DNA of 58,340 bases from a virus: positions 1 through 58,340 of IMG/VR virus record IMGVR_UViG_3300035670_000243, one strand, 5' to 3'. The notes under the pieces are model-generated. The model saw nothing but the letters and a program-made list of their open reading frames with translations, ran no database searches and was not told where the DNA came from. The position numbers and the translations under genes were made by a program. This document shows, piece after piece, positions 57,014-58,340 of this stretch (its first letter is position 1; every line of letters starts with the position of its first letter).

Positions 57014-58340
57014 ATGACCGCACAAACTGTCACCACCGTTGTCAACTATGACAGCGCCGCCATCAGCGGCTTGAACAACGGCGAGTCGATAACGATTAAC
57101 GGCGGCTCGGTCACTGTAAATGCCGACGTTCGCTGGAACCAGCAGGCTGCGGTGTTTGGCGCGGTTACGCTGTCATCGTCCCTTGGCGGGTCGTTCTTGC
57201 TCGACGGAACCGAGATTTGGGAAGTGCCGTTTAGCGCATCGTCTGGCAACGTGCCGACGCAGGCTGCACTTGGCAGCAACGGAGTTACGGGTGGCACATC
57301 GGGCGCGACGGGTGAATTGACTCGCGTCTGGGCGACTGGTTCGCTTACTCCTGAAGCGGCAGGCGGATCGATGCCCGCGACGGGCTTCATCAAACTGCGG
57401 TCAAAGACTGGCACCTTCCAGAACGGTGAGACGATCACGCTGCCGGGTGGCGCTACAGTCACGGCGTCTGGTGCTGGCAAGCGGTCGTGGATTCATGTAG
57501 TCGGTTTAGGCGTCACCACGGGTACTGGTGGCCGTCTGACTATTCCGCGCCTTGGCACGTTTGAGGCTACGGGCGACTGGTACGAGATTGGCGAGACAGA
57601 CGGCACAGACGATCAGACCTTCCAATTCCCGGTGGCCGACCAATGCCCAGCGATCTGGATTGAGACTGCTGCATCGTCGGGCGTCTATGAAATCTGGTTG
57701 AACGCTGGCGCTCGATGGCTGGACGGCGCAGTGGCAACGGGTGATGCTCGCGGTAAATACTTTGGAATGGACGCCACCACGGGCGTTATCACCATCGCCG
57801 CACGCACTGGCAACACGGCTGGATTGAAACCCGCCAGCGGCTGCAAGGTCAGAATTCCCAACATCATCATGTCGCAGGCGACATCGGCCAACTACGCGGC
57901 GAACAACATTCCAACGAGCAGCACGTTCCGATACGGCTTCACGACCACCGCTGCCGGTTCGGTCATCATGGATCATGTGTCTTGCAACTGGTTGCCAGCC
58001 ACATCAGCAGCGTTTGAAATTGACATCAGCGATAGCGGCTTTGGTGGCATTCTTGGGGCATTCAGCAATACCGGAACTACGGTGACGCTGAACAATGTCG
58101 GCGTTGGAGTTGTTGACACGGTTGCCCACACCCCGCTGGCAATTTCCACTAGTTATGGCGGTGGATCGCTCACGGATGTGCGCGTGGTGCGGCGAATTAC
58201 TGGCGCCAACTTGACTAACATCGTTTTGACCGACACTGCTGACTTTACGCTTACACGTTGTCGGTCGGATGTATTCGGTGCGGCGACTACTAACGCGCCA
58301 ACGGCTACCGCCTCGCTTTTTGAAACCACCCGTGCCATCA
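57014..58340 (+). CDS. Tail-fibre-like protein, 5' part; continues at position 1
   Basis: At least 442 residues, open to the right edge. It is Thr/Gly/Ala-rich and strongly beta-type, with repeated NGGSVTV, GGATVTASG and TGDW segments and a middle region resembling parallel-beta or jelly-roll fibre parts. A one-base remainder at 58340 joins in frame with bases 1-2 and the open frame 3-236, giving about 520 residues. It is probably an appendage or surface protein of the particle. No family is recognised. Confidence 0.65.
   Translation, partial: MTAQTVTTVVNYDSAAISGLNNGESITINGGSVTVNADVRWNQQAAVFGAVTLSSSLGGSFLLDGTEIWEVPFSASSGNVPTQAALGSNGVTGGTSGATGELTRVWATGSLTPEAAGGSMPATGFIKLRSKTGTFQNGETITLPGGATVTASGAGKRSWIHVVGLGVTTGTGGRLTIPRLGTFEATGDWYEIGETDGTDDQTFQFPVADQCPAIWIETAASSGVYEIWLNAGARWLDGAVATGDARGKYFGMDATTGVITIAARTGNTAGLKPASGCKVRIPNIIMSQATSANYAANNIPTSSTFRYGFTTTAAGSVIMDHVSCNWLPATSAAFEIDISDSGFGGILGAFSNTGTTVTLNNVGVGVVDTVAHTPLAISTSYGGGSLTDVRVVRRITGANLTNIVLTDTADFTLTRCRSDVFGAATTNAPTATASLFETTRAI

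Noticed and set aside
1-58340. tRNA genes and CRISPR arrays
   Set aside because: No cloverleaf-like segments or regularly spaced direct repeats with unique spacers were noticed; a covariance-based search was not possible here.

Overview
The window reads as a tailed-phage genome (Caudoviricetes). It carries terminase subunits, a portal, scaffold and major capsid protein, a tail-fibre and internal-virion-protein module, a lysis cassette, a compact replication module and a long block of tiny overlapping early genes. I see no tape-measure protein, sheath, baseplate or integrase. The adaptor/nozzle-like genes followed by very large Ala/Gly-rich proteins suggest a podovirus-like particle. The host cannot be named. 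The sigma-70-like promoter matches and strong AGGAGG ribosome sites fit a Gram-negative bacterium, but that is inference. The last gene (from 57014) runs off the right end, and its frame continues exactly into the open frame at the left end, so the window is probably one complete circular or circularly permuted genome of about 58.3 kb cut inside a tail-fibre gene.

Layout. Plus strand 44306-58340 and on through 1-22770 is the late region: TerL, portal, GroES-like co-chaperonin, scaffold, major capsid, fibre-like proteins, an HNH endonuclease, head-tail connector candidates, an S74 self-cleaving fibre, holin plus M15 peptidase, adaptor, nozzle, four large internal/ejection-type proteins and a phosphoesterase. 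Minus strand 22706-27472 is a replication/recombination operon: helicase, PD-(D/E)XK nuclease, DUF669 ssDNA-binding-type protein and Sak4-like ATPase. Plus 27584-30550 diverges from it with a two-HTH regulator, RusA and a primase-polymerase/ATPase. Minus 30623-41534 is a long early/accessory operon of about 30 genes: glycosyltransferases, two SAM methyltransferases, a short cytosine-methylase-like protein and many small conserved phage proteins joined by ATGA/GTGA overlaps. Plus 42232-42660 is the small-terminase candidate, and minus 42711-43896 holds three small genes. An AT-rich region around 41.6-42.1 kb separates the early and late arms. It holds a G-quadruplex motif and a 19-A run and is the best origin/promoter candidate.

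The most unusual locus is terL (44424-48032). It is interrupted by two inteins, placed exactly in the two ATP-site motifs. Intein 1 lies inside Walker A (GRGAGK|T), looks like a class 3 (W-C-T) intein and carries a LAGLIDADG endonuclease. Intein 2 lies at the Walker B motif (GAW|CDE), is class 1-like and has no in-frame endonuclease. Where one would be expected, a complete 226-codon HNH endonuclease gene with its own Shine-Dalgarno is encoded in a different reading frame, filling the gap between intein blocks B and F while the terL frame stays open throughout. With a free-standing HNH gene (916-1443) and a GIY-YIG gene (54497-55432), the genome carries four homing-endonuclease-type elements from three families.

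A second notable element is the 25738-25828 leader on the minus strand. It has a 17-bp stem whose G-U pairs fit only the minus-strand RNA, and its 3' arm competes with an anti-Shine-Dalgarno hairpin in front of the nuclease gene. This is a riboswitch-like or attenuator-like architecture that I do not recognise as a known class.
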